Assembly (NCBI GenBank): GCA_003650185.1
Contig: QMOF01000134.1
Span: forward strand, 1 to 6,315
Direction: 5' to 3'
Origin: Chloroflexota bacterium
Lineage (GTDB): Bacteria > Chloroflexota > Dehalococcoidia > UBA2247 > RBG-13-53-26
Length of the DNA: 6,315 bases
The notes under the pieces are model-generated. The model was given only the letters and a program-made list of their open reading frames with translations, was not told the origin of the DNA and did not search any database. Positions 1-5,958 of this stretch are shown here, piece after piece (position 1 is the first letter of the stretch; each line of letters opens with the position of its first letter). The position numbers and the translations under genes are program-made.

Positions 1-333
1 CGTCAGGGCGCGCGGCAGGAAGACAATGTACGCGGCCACAGTGACGACTACCGCGCCCCTGACCCTGTAAACATACCCGGCGTACAAGATCGGGGCAAAG
101 AATAGCAGGCGTTGTACGTCATGCACTCCGTAGAAGAACCCCTCTCGCGCGGCACCCCAGCCAGCGAAGTCTATCAACTCGCCCATGTAATAGAGCAGGC
201 TACACATGCCGAACATCGACAGAAGGGCATAGAAGCGGTAGAAGTCCCTGTCGGCCAGAACGGTAAGAGCCCACCTGCGAAATGAGCGGCCCCGGTCCGA
301 GATGCCCTTTCCGGGAGAACTGGAATCGGTCAC
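1..333 (-). CDS. N-terminal part of a multi-pass membrane protein, probably a sensor histidine kinase input domain (partial)
   Basis: The reading frame is open from a GTG at 333-331 to the window edge, giving 111 residues; the rest lies outside. The start is well fixed: an in-frame TAG lies only five codons upstream (348-346), and an AGGGGG Shine-Dalgarno-like run sits just before the GTG. The first ~27 residues are polar and basic (cytoplasmic). Three hydrophobic segments follow at roughly residues 31-50, 74-90 and 93-107, separated by an acidic/aromatic loop with the motif FFYGVHDVQRLLFF (66-79) and a basic turn YRVRGA. There is no cleavable signal peptide. From memory, similar N-termini precede PAS and histidine-kinase domains in Dehalococcoidia, but no kinase or PAS sequence is inside the window, so the sensor assignment is inference. 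It could be another integral membrane protein. It is transcribed divergently from the synthase gene. Confidence 0.75.
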   Translation of the reverse strand, partial: MTDSSSPGKGISDRGRSFRRWALTVLADRDFYRFYALLSMFGMCSLLYYMGELIDFAGWGAAREGFFYGVHDVQRLLFFAPILYAGYVYRVRGAVVVTVAAYIVFLPRALT

Positions 334-399
334 TGGACCCCCTGTCTAGCCCGCATGTCCGCGGGTCCTCGCCGCTGGGCCATCCTGCCTGCCGCCTGG

Positions 400-429
400 G
401 CATGTGCGCCAGCCATCTTATGCATGTGC
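400..429. repeat. 8-base direct repeat, two helical turns apart
   Basis: GCATGTGC occurs at 400-407 and again at 422-429, a period of 22 bases (about two turns of DNA), so both copies would face the same side of the helix. They lie in the leader of the - strand gene, between its candidate -10 box and its start. This would suit a tandem regulator site, but chance is not excluded. Confidence 0.25.
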
Positions 430-465
430 ATGGTAGATCAGTGCCGGACTATCTCTCCTGAGCCC

Positions 466-471
466 ATTATA
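466..471 (-). promoter_or_regulatory. Candidate -10 box for the sensor-like gene
   Basis: On the - strand this reads TATAAT, a perfect -10 hexamer in otherwise GC-rich DNA, and would give a 5' leader of about 125 bases before the GTG at 333. There is no good -35 at 16-18 bases: the nearest TTG-type hexamer, TTGCAC (500-495), is 23 bases upstream, which is too far for a standard housekeeping promoter. Either the -35 is weak or an activator helps. Confidence 0.35.
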
Positions 472-608
472 CCCCCGACAGCCCCGCAGAGGCAGTGCAA
501 GTGTGCGGCGCGTGGGTGTCGACCTTCGGGCAATGGGTCCTTCGAGGCTCAGTTCTACCGGGCGGCGGGTCGGACCTGGCCCCGACCATGAGAAAGGCCC
601 TCCGTTGT

Positions 609-638
609 TTGCACTACGCGTAGCCAGAGGGGTATCAT
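609..638 (+). promoter_or_regulatory. Candidate promoter for the synthase-molybdoenzyme pair
   Basis: TTGCAC (609-614) and TATCAT (633-638) are spaced by 18 bases; the -10 matches the consensus at 5 of 6 positions, the -35 at only 3. Transcription would begin near 645, leaving a leader of about 40 bases before the ATG at 686. This promoter would exclude the alternative TTG start at 644, and so supports the ATG. A perfect palindrome lies between the two boxes. Confidence 0.35.
614..623. repeat. 10-bp perfect palindrome between candidate -35 and -10 boxes
   Basis: CTACGCGTAG is its own reverse complement. It lies in the spacer of the candidate + strand promoter, a typical place for a repressor operator or for a MerR-like distorting activator. 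No regulator is encoded in the window, and a palindrome of this length can occur by chance. Confidence 0.3.
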
Positions 639-685
639 AGTCCTTGAGCCGTTTACTGAAGAGTCCACCGGAGTTCTCCATCGAC

Positions 686-1909
686 ATGCCCAGGATCCAT
701 TTCATTGACGTAACCAACCGCGATGCGGTGCAGGCTTCGCGTATCAGCCTGTCCAAGCTGCAAAAGACTATGGTAAACGTCTACCTGGCCCAGATGGGAG
801 TGCACCAGTCGGAGTTCGCCTTCCCCTGCGCCGACAGCGAGCGTTACTACATAGAAGCCAACCTGGAACTGAGACAGGTCGGCGCCTTGAAGGCGCTCGT
901 CCTCGAGGGCTGGTGCCGGGCGACCGTCTCCGACGTGGCAGCGGCCGTCACCACCGGGGTGACCGACCTGAACGTCTCTGCGCCCACCTCTGACCAGATG
1001 ATCGTCCATAAGTTTCGTGGCAAGCTGGACCGCGAGTCGATGCTACACGAGATGGTGAGAGCGGTGACCTGTGCCAGGGAGCACGGGGTGCGTACCGTGG
1101 GGGTCAATGCCGAGGACGCTTCGCGCACGGACCTGGACCGTCTTATCGAGTTCGCCCATGCGACCAAAGAGGCCGGAGCGGACCGGCTGAGGTACTGTGA
1201 CACCCTGGGGTACGACAGGCCCTTCTCTATCTACGAGCGTGTGAGAAGGCTGGCGGAGAGCGTGAGGATTCCTATCGAGATTCACTGCCACAATGACCTG
1301 GGCATGGCGGTGGCCAACTCGGTAGCAGGGGCGCAGGGCGCTATCGATGGCGGGGTCGATACCTATGTCAACACATCGGTCAATGGCCTCGGCGAGCGCG
1401 CCGGCCAGGCGGACCTTCTCAGTTGCATCCTCGCGCTCAGGTTTGCCAGTGGTATGGACGGCTACGAGATCGGTGACCCTCTGGACCTGAAGGTCTCTGC
1501 CAAGCTGGCCAACTATGTATCATACGCCTTCGGCGTTCCCATCCCCATCAACCAGCCGGGCGTGGGGCCAAATGCCTTTGCCCATGAGGCAGGTATTCAC
1601 GCTGACGGCGCGCTGAAGAACCGCCGCAACTATGAGCTCTACGACTACGAACTTCTCGGCGTTGACCAGGAGACCTCTTATCCCAGAGGGCGGGTGATCA
1701 CCACCGGCGAGTTCGGAGGGATGGCTGGTTTCGAATACGTGTTCAACAGGCTTGGCATCACCTTCAGCAGCAGGGAGGAGGCAGAGCGTATCCTGCGGCT
1801 GGTCCGGTATGCCACTGCCCACAACCAGCTTTCGCTCACCGACGATGAGCTTCGACTCATCGCCATGTACCCCGAGCAGGTGCGGAAGGTCCTCACCAGC
1901 ATGCCCTGA
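686..1909 (+). CDS. Homocitrate synthase / Re-citrate synthase-like DRE-TIM acyltransferase
   Basis: A cytoplasmic enzyme of the HMG-CoA-lyase-like (DRE-TIM) superfamily, expected to condense acetyl-CoA with a 2-oxoacid using a divalent metal. The 407-residue protein shows the N-terminal signature DVTNRDAVQ (8-16; R12 and D13 the catalytic/metal pair), the metal-binding HCHND (H200, H202), the glycine-rich NGLGERAG (233-240) and HADGALKN (from H305) of the subdomain that closes the active site. The TIM barrel covers about 1-265, helical subdomains the rest. The C-terminal leucine-binding regulatory domain of LeuA (~120 residues) is absent, arguing against a classical, feedback-controlled isopropylmalate synthase. 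The wording of the barrel (TNRD, MGVHQSEFAFP, TSDQMIVHKFRGKLDRE) recalls proteins annotated as homocitrate synthase in anaerobes, some of which are Re-citrate synthases. I chose ATG 686 because it begins close to the family N-terminus, with GGAG 12 bases upstream; an in-frame TTG at 644 would add 14 residues. The molybdoenzyme gene follows by 52 bp. Confidence 0.85.
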   Translation: MPRIHFIDVTNRDAVQASRISLSKLQKTMVNVYLAQMGVHQSEFAFPCADSERYYIEANLELRQVGALKALVLEGWCRATVSDVAAAVTTGVTDLNVSAPTSDQMIVHKFRGKLDRESMLHEMVRAVTCAREHGVRTVGVNAEDASRTDLDRLIEFAHATKEAGADRLRYCDTLGYDRPFSIYERVRRLAESVRIPIEIHCHNDLGMAVANSVAGAQGAIDGGVDTYVNTSVNGLGERAGQADLLSCILALRFASGMDGYEIGDPLDLKVSAKLANYVSYAFGVPIPINQPGVGPNAFAHEAGIHADGALKNRRNYELYDYELLGVDQETSYPRGRVITTGEFGGMAGFEYVFNRLGITFSSREEAERILRLVRYATAHNQLSLTDDELRLIAMYPEQVRKVLTSMP

Positions 1910-1948
1910 TGGTGCTTGAAGCGTTTGTCGCCAATGAGACTGTACTGT

Positions 1949-1956
1949 AAGGAGGT
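1949..1956 (+). promoter_or_regulatory. Strong Shine-Dalgarno site of the molybdoenzyme gene
   Basis: AAGGAGGT lies five bases before the ATG at 1962. It is the best ribosome-binding site in the window and fixes this start. The other four complete genes have weak or no such sites, so the molybdoenzyme is probably the most efficiently initiated product. Confidence 0.8.
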
Positions 1957-1961
1957 AACGG

Positions 1962-4043
1962 ATGTCGGCTGCCAATTCTTCGTCGGGTGAGACAAAGGTA
2001 ATCAAGAGCGATTGCATACTCTGCGTGTCAGGGTGTGGCATAGACGCCTATGTCCAGGACGGCAAGCTGGTGAAGGTTGAGGGGATGGCGGAACACCCCC
2101 TGAACAAGGGCAAGCTGTGTCCCAGGGGCTACAACCTGGTGGAGTATGCCAACGCGGAGGAGCGCCTCAAGTACCCCATGAAGAAAGAGGACGGGGAATG
2201 GAAGCGCATATCCTGGGACGAAGCCCTGGATACCATAGCCGCCAAGCTGATGAAGATCAAAGAAGAATACGGAGCACATGCAGTCTCCATTTTCAATGGC
2301 TCCATGGCGGTGGAGAACATCGAGCTGGCGTCTTTCACCCAGAGGTTCAAGGGCGCCTTCGGCACCCCCAACCTCATCTCGGTGGAGAGCATCTGCTTCC
2401 GCATCCGCGTCATAGCCCATCTCCTCACCTATGGTAGGTTCACCAGCGAGGACCCCGAGACGGCCGCCTGCATAGTGTTGTGGGGCAACAACCCCGATCA
2501 GTCCCGTTTCATGTGGGCGGACATGATCCGGGAGCGCGTGGCCAATGCTGGTCTGAGGCTTATTGCCATAGACCCCAAGCGGACCGAGATGGCCAAGCTC
2601 GGACTTCATCTCCAGGTCAGGCCGGGCACCGACGTCGCCCTCGGCCTGGGCATGCTGAATGTCATTATCTCGGAAGGGCTGTATGACAGGGAGTTCGTCG
2701 ATCAGTATACAATCGGGTTTGACCAGCTCAAAGAGCATGTCAAAGAATACCCGCCGGAGAAGGTAGCCGAGATAACCTGGGTGCCAGCCTCCGACATCAA
2801 GCACGCCGCACGAATGATGGCCACCAACAAGCCCATGTGCATCATTCCCGGCACCTGCTCACTGGCCCACAGCGGCAGTGCCCTCCAGGCAGAGCGTCTT
2901 CTCTGCATCATCCAGGCGGTAACCGGCAACCTCGATGTCCCCGGCGGCTGGGCCATGACTCCTCTGGTGAAGCTGACCGACCTAAGGATACCGGTAGAGG
3001 AAGCGCCGGTAGGTGCTGCGGAATACCCGGTATTCTACAAGACCTGGGGCAGACCGGTGCCCTACGGGCAGTCGATGCCTTGGGCCGACCAGGTCCTCAG
3101 CGAGAAGCCCTATCCCATCAAGGCGCTCATCGTCACCGGAGGCAACCCCGCCCTGACCATGCCGGAGACCCGGAAGTTCGTGGCAGCACTCAACAAGCTG
3201 GACTTCGTTGCGGTCATCAATCCTTTCATGACTGAAACGGCCGAGCTGGCTGACATCGTTCTGCCCGCCTGCACCTTCCTGGAGAAGATGGGGCTGGGAA
3301 TGGTCTATGGCATAAATGCAGGCCTTCCCTACCTCATTCTGCGGAAGCCTCTTATCGACCCACCCGGTGAAGCATGGGCGGACTGGAAGTTCTGGACAGA
3401 GCTGGCCCGGAGGATGGGTCTGGGTGAGTACTTCCCCTGGAACACGGATAGGGAGGTGGTGTCCATGCTCCTGGAGCCGAGCGGCGTCACCATAGAGCAA
3501 CTGGAGGAGAATCCCTGCGGCATCTTCTACGCGGAGAAGAACTACAACGCCCGGGAGAACTTCGGCTTCAGGACGCCGTCCAAGAAGGTGGAGTTGTACT
3601 CGCAGGCCCTGAAAGACGAAGGCCACGACCCCATTCCGACGCACCGCGAGCCGGTGCAGAGCCCTATCAGCACCCCGGAGCTCGCCAGGGAATACCCGCT
3701 GCTGCTGGTGACAGGTGCCCGGATGAAGGAGTTCACCCATTCCCAGTTGCGCATGATGACCAGTATGCGCCGTTCGGCGCCCGAGCCGTTCGCTGAGATA
3801 CATCCGGCTGCAGCCAGAGACAATGGCATCGTCGACGGGGAGATGATCTACGTAGAGACCAGGAAAGGCAGCATCCAGATGAAGGCCAGGGTCACCGAAG
3901 ACGTTGCTCCCAGAGTGGTCAGCATTCCCCACGGCTGGGCGATAGCCAATGCCAACGAACTGACCGACCTGGATGCGCGTGACCCGGTATCCGGCTACCC
4001 CCTCCTGAAAGGGCTTCTGTGCAGGATCAGGAAAGCCAACTGA
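1962..4043 (+). CDS. Cytoplasmic molybdopterin (Mo/W-bisMGD) oxidoreductase, catalytic subunit, substrate unknown
   Basis: A 693-residue protein of the DMSO reductase (CISM) superfamily. The N-terminal 4Fe-4S domain has Cys18-x2-Cys21-x3-Cys25-x27-Cys53 followed by PRG, with Arg55 at the position that is often Lys. The central bis-MGD domains include ESICFRIR, where Cys145 is the probable Mo/W ligand, the WGNNP cofactor-binding turn (174-178), GGNPAL and ADIVLP (430-435). FGFRTPSKKVELYS (534-547) leads into the C-terminal molydopterin dinucleotide-binding domain from about 578. There is no twin-arginine signal, so the enzyme should be cytoplasmic. The His after the metal-binding Cys/Sec in formate dehydrogenases is replaced by Phe146, and the residue after Cys21 is Val rather than the Asp of acetylene hydratase; both names are therefore disfavoured. 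No iron-sulfur electron-transfer or membrane-anchor subunit is next to it. The gene ends in tandem in-frame stops (TGA TAG). The substrate cannot be assigned from sequence. Confidence 0.92.
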   Translation: MSAANSSSGETKVIKSDCILCVSGCGIDAYVQDGKLVKVEGMAEHPLNKGKLCPRGYNLVEYANAEERLKYPMKKEDGEWKRISWDEALDTIAAKLMKIKEEYGAHAVSIFNGSMAVENIELASFTQRFKGAFGTPNLISVESICFRIRVIAHLLTYGRFTSEDPETAACIVLWGNNPDQSRFMWADMIRERVANAGLRLIAIDPKRTEMAKLGLHLQVRPGTDVALGLGMLNVIISEGLYDREFVDQYTIGFDQLKEHVKEYPPEKVAEITWVPASDIKHAARMMATNKPMCIIPGTCSLAHSGSALQAERLLCIIQAVTGNLDVPGGWAMTPLVKLTDLRIPVEEAPVGAAEYPVFYKTWGRPVPYGQSMPWADQVLSEKPYPIKALIVTGGNPALTMPETRKFVAALNKLDFVAVINPFMTETAELADIVLPACTFLEKMGLGMVYGINAGLPYLILRKPLIDPPGEAWADWKFWTELARRMGLGEYFPWNTDREVVSMLLEPSGVTIEQLEENPCGIFYAEKNYNARENFGFRTPSKKVELYSQALKDEGHDPIPTHREPVQSPISTPELAREYPLLLVTGARMKEFTHSQLRMMTSMRRSAPEPFAEIHPAAARDNGIVDGEMIYVETRKGSIQMKARVTEDVAPRVVSIPHGWAIANANELTDLDARDPVSGYPLLKGLLCRIRKAN

Positions 4044-4125
4044 TAGACCGGGCTGGGAAGAAAGACACCTTCGGGACATGGGTCGCCTCGGGCCACCGGT
4101 GCCTCCTGCCAAAGCCCTGGCCGGA

Positions 4126-4138
4126 CAACGTAACGTTG
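4126..4138. repeat. Inverted repeat next to the sfsA ribosome-binding site
   Basis: CAACGT-A-ACGTTG is a perfect 6+6 inverted repeat with a one-base centre. Its last base is the first G of the GGAG (4138-4141) that serves the GTG at 4152. A protein bound here could block initiation or transcription of the three-gene set. The rest of the 108-bp gap (4044-4151) shows only an 8-bp palindrome CACCGGTG (4094-4101), no clear promoter and no T-rich terminator. Confidence 0.3.
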
Positions 4139-4151
4139 GAGCTGAGACGGG

Positions 4152-4841
4152 GTGAGGCTGGCTGAGCGGGTAACTGAAGCCACTTTCGTCAGCAGGCGAG
4201 GCCGGTTCGCTTGTCTGGTGAAGTTGCCTGAGAGTCGCCAGGAGGTCTACCTGGCCAATTCAGGAAGGCTCGAGGGTGTGCTCCTGCCGGGCCGCACCGT
4301 TTTCCTGGCTGAGAGGCCGTCGAATCGTCGCAGGACAAGCTACGACCTGGTTGCGGCCAGACTGAACGGGACCGTCGTTTCGGTGGACGCTCGCGTACCG
4401 GCCGAGCTGGTAAACCAGGCGTTGCTCAACCAGTCGCTGGAGCCGTTTGCTGCCTACCAGTCCGTCCAGCGCGAGGTATCTCGCGGCAGGAGCAGGCTCG
4501 ACTTCCTCCTGAGCAGCCCCAGGTCGCAGTGCTTCGTCGAGGTCAAGTCGGTCACGCTGGCCCGTGAAAGGCAGGCGCTCTTCCCTGACGCTCCAACCTT
4601 GCGAGGCAGGCGGCACGTCGAGAGCTTGACCTGGGCCGCCAGAGAAGGCTACGGCGCCGCCATCGTCTTCGTGGCACAGCGCGCGGACGTGGATGGCTTT
4701 GCACCCAACGACGCGGTTGACCCGGACTTCGGATCGGCTCTCAGGACGGCACGACAACGCGGCGTTCGTGTGTATGCCTATCGGTGCAACGTCAGCCCGG
4801 AAGAGATCCAACTGGCCGACGAGTTGCCAGTCTATCTTTAG
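4152..4841 (+). CDS. sfsA: SfsA family DNA/RNA nuclease (sugar fermentation stimulation protein homologue)
   Basis: The 229-residue product matches the SfsA family over its full usual length (about 230-240). The N-terminal OB-like nucleic-acid-binding part has GRFACLVKL, NSGRLEGVLLPG and RRTSYDLVAAR. The C-terminal half has the nuclease core: SRLDFLL with Asp117, then FVEVKSVTL with Glu130 and Lys132 (the D...ExK arrangement of the PD-(D/E)xK fold), FPDAPTLRGRRHVESL, and AIVFVAQRADVDGFAPND near the end. The E. coli protein was found through maltose metabolism, while family members are now described as metal-dependent nucleases; the physiological role is unsettled. The start is GTG 4152 with GGAG ten bases upstream. 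All core nuclease residues are present, so activity is likely. It heads a tight set with the trmO-like and glycosylase genes, which favours a nucleic-acid role over sugar metabolism. Confidence 0.95.
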   Translation: MRLAERVTEATFVSRRGRFACLVKLPESRQEVYLANSGRLEGVLLPGRTVFLAERPSNRRRTSYDLVAARLNGTVVSVDARVPAELVNQALLNQSLEPFAAYQSVQREVSRGRSRLDFLLSSPRSQCFVEVKSVTLARERQALFPDAPTLRGRRHVESLTWAAREGYGAAIVFVAQRADVDGFAPNDAVDPDFGSALRTARQRGVRVYAYRCNVSPEEIQLADELPVYL

Positions 4842-4844
4842 GGG

Positions 4845-5303
4845 ATGGGAGCAATCCGAGACACTGATACGGCGATGGTGATAAGGCCGATCGGGTACGT
4901 CAGCAATAGCATCGACGCACCGATGCGGGATGGGTGGGGGGAGGTGGTCTCGGAGATTGTCCTCGATGCCTGCCTTGAGGAGGCCACCGAGGGACTGGAG
5001 AACTTCTCGCACATCATTGTGCTCTTCTGGATGCACAAGGTCCCCCGGGACAGGGATGTCCCTACAAAGATCCACCCTCGCGGGAGGCCGGACTTGCCCC
5101 TGGTGGGTCTCTTCGTCACCCACGCTCCCTTCAGGCCGAACCCGATAGGGGTCAGCGTGGTCAGGCTGCTGGAACGCCGTGGCAACATCCTCAAAGTGAA
5201 GGGACTGGATGCTATCAACGGCACCCCGGTGATAGACATCAAGTCCTACTTCCCCAGGGACGACTCCGATGTGGCCGCTCCTGACTGGGTCAAGAGGCCG
5301 TGA
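4845..5303 (+). CDS. trmO: TrmO-like (TsaA domain) SAM-dependent tRNA methyltransferase, short form
   Basis: Members of this family methylate N6 of the t6A base at position 37 of tRNA(Thr), improving decoding. The protein (152 residues, or 142 from the inner start) carries the N-terminal RPIGYVSNSI, the centre LENFSHIIVLFWMHK, then KIHPRG, the hallmark PFRPNPIGVSVVRL (RPNPIG begins at residue 97), and the C-terminal LDAINGTPVIDIKSYFP. It is the short TsaA-domain form and lacks the extra C-terminal domain of the ~235-residue E. coli YaeB/TrmO, as in many archaeal members. ATG 4845 follows the sfsA stop by three bases but has AGGGG directly abutting it; the inner ATG at 4875 starts closer to the family N-terminus but has no ribosome site either, so the start is undecided. 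The stop overlaps the next gene by four bases. Short homologues may have other substrates, so the tRNA role is known for the family, not shown here. Confidence 0.88.
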   Translation: MGAIRDTDTAMVIRPIGYVSNSIDAPMRDGWGEVVSEIVLDACLEEATEGLENFSHIIVLFWMHKVPRDRDVPTKIHPRGRPDLPLVGLFVTHAPFRPNPIGVSVVRLLERRGNILKVKGLDAINGTPVIDIKSYFPRDDSDVAAPDWVKRP

Positions 5304-5956
5304 CCGAGAAGCTGCTGGAAATCTATCACCGCCTTCTCGACTGCTACCGCCCGCAGCACTGGTGGCCAGCGGATAGCCCGTTTGAGGTAATCATCGGCGC
5401 TATCCTCACCCAGTCAGCGGCATGGAGCAACGTGGAGAAAGCTATCCACAACCTGAAGGCGAGAGACGTGCTCTCGGTGCAAGCTTTGCTCCAGTTGCCT
5501 GTGGAAGAGCTGGCCCGCCTGGTATACCCCTGCGGATACTACCATGCTAAGGCAAGGAAGATCAAGTCTTTCGTGGAGTGGCTGGCCAAGGCGTACGCAG
5601 GGGACCTGACAGCTCTCTTTGCACATGACGTTTCTCTGTTGCGGCGCGAACTCCTCCTGCTCCCCGGCATAGGCGAGGAGACGGCCGATTCCATCATCCT
5701 GTACGCCGCCCGTAAGCCCATTTTCGTTATCGATGCCTACACGCGGCGCATTGTGCGGCGGCTCGGCCTGGCCCCGGACGTATATAGCTACGGCGGCTTC
5801 CAGGACCTTTTCATGCGGCACCTGCCTCCTGACGAGGCGCTGTTCAACGAGTACCACGCCCTCCTGGTGAGGCACGGCAAGGAAACGTGTAGGAAGACGG
5901 CCCTGTGTGAGCGCTGCTGCCTGGCACCGCTATGCCCCGCTGCTGGTGCCCGGTGA
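5300..5956 (+). CDS. Endonuclease III-related DNA glycosylase (HhH-GPD, 4Fe-4S), probably monofunctional
   Basis: A 218-residue base-excision repair protein of the endonuclease III superfamily. The N-terminus has FEVIIGAILTQSAAWSNVEKA (from residue 28), typical of the Nth/MagIII branch. The helix-hairpin-helix is LLLLPGIGEETADS (118-131), followed by VIDAYTRR with the catalytic Asp145 (equivalent to E. coli Nth Asp138). The lysine that makes Nth a bifunctional glycosylase/AP lyase (Lys120) is Glu127 here at the same 18-residue spacing, so base removal without strand cleavage is expected, as in MagIII-type 3-methyladenine glycosylases. The C-terminus keeps four cluster cysteines, C197-x5-C203-x2-C206-x5-C212, one residue shorter in the first gap than Nth, with an extra Cys207. 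Start GTG 5300 overlaps the trmO-like stop (GTGA), implying translational coupling. The damaged base recognised is not known; alkylated purine is the best guess. Confidence 0.92.
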   Translation: MTEKLLEIYHRLLDCYRPQHWWPADSPFEVIIGAILTQSAAWSNVEKAIHNLKARDVLSVQALLQLPVEELARLVYPCGYYHAKARKIKSFVEWLAKAYAGDLTALFAHDVSLLRRELLLLPGIGEETADSIILYAARKPIFVIDAYTRRIVRRLGLAPDVYSYGGFQDLFMRHLPPDEALFNEYHALLVRHGKETCRKTALCERCCLAPLCPAAGAR

Positions 5957-5958
5957 CC

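Larger units (their letters stand above)
334..685. other. Divergent intergenic region
   Basis: About 350 bases separate the divergent sensor-like gene and the synthase gene. I see no convincing coding sequence: the open frames here are rich in Pro, Arg and Cys and lack family resemblance or ribosome sites. The region holds one candidate promoter facing each way, a perfect 10-bp palindrome (614-623), an 8-base direct repeat GCATGTGC (400-407 and 422-429), and a 6-bp hairpin GGTCGG/CCGACC at 568-587. No T-box or other riboswitch signature was recognised, although this position upstream of an acyl-CoA-condensing synthase would be a natural place for one. Confidence 0.6.

Noticed and set aside
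355..591. Possible 78-residue gene in the divergent intergenic region
   Set aside because: Composition is dominated by Pro, Arg, Ala and Cys, there is no Shine-Dalgarno, and it overlaps the candidate promoter area.
480..643. T-box leader before the synthase gene
   Set aside because: The conserved GGGTGGnACC antiterminator stretch and a terminator with T-run are not present.
2028..2804. A 258-codon open frame on the - strand within the molybdoenzyme gene
   Set aside because: Shadow frame; the + strand carries the Fe-S and cofactor motifs at the same place.
1962..4043. Formate dehydrogenase or acetylene hydratase as the name of the molybdoenzyme
   Set aside because: The His next to the metal-ligand Cys of formate dehydrogenases is Phe146, and the Asp following the second cluster Cys in acetylene hydratase is Val22.
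2982..4112. A 376-codon open frame on the - strand opposite the molybdoenzyme
   Set aside because: It is a high-GC shadow of a gene with clear family motifs on the + strand; the product lacks recognisable domains and is rich in Gly, Arg, Pro and His.
4260..5123. A 287-codon open frame on the - strand across sfsA and the trmO-like gene
   Set aside because: It spans two well-supported + strand genes and reads as antisense of their conserved motifs; no ribosome site or family match is seen.
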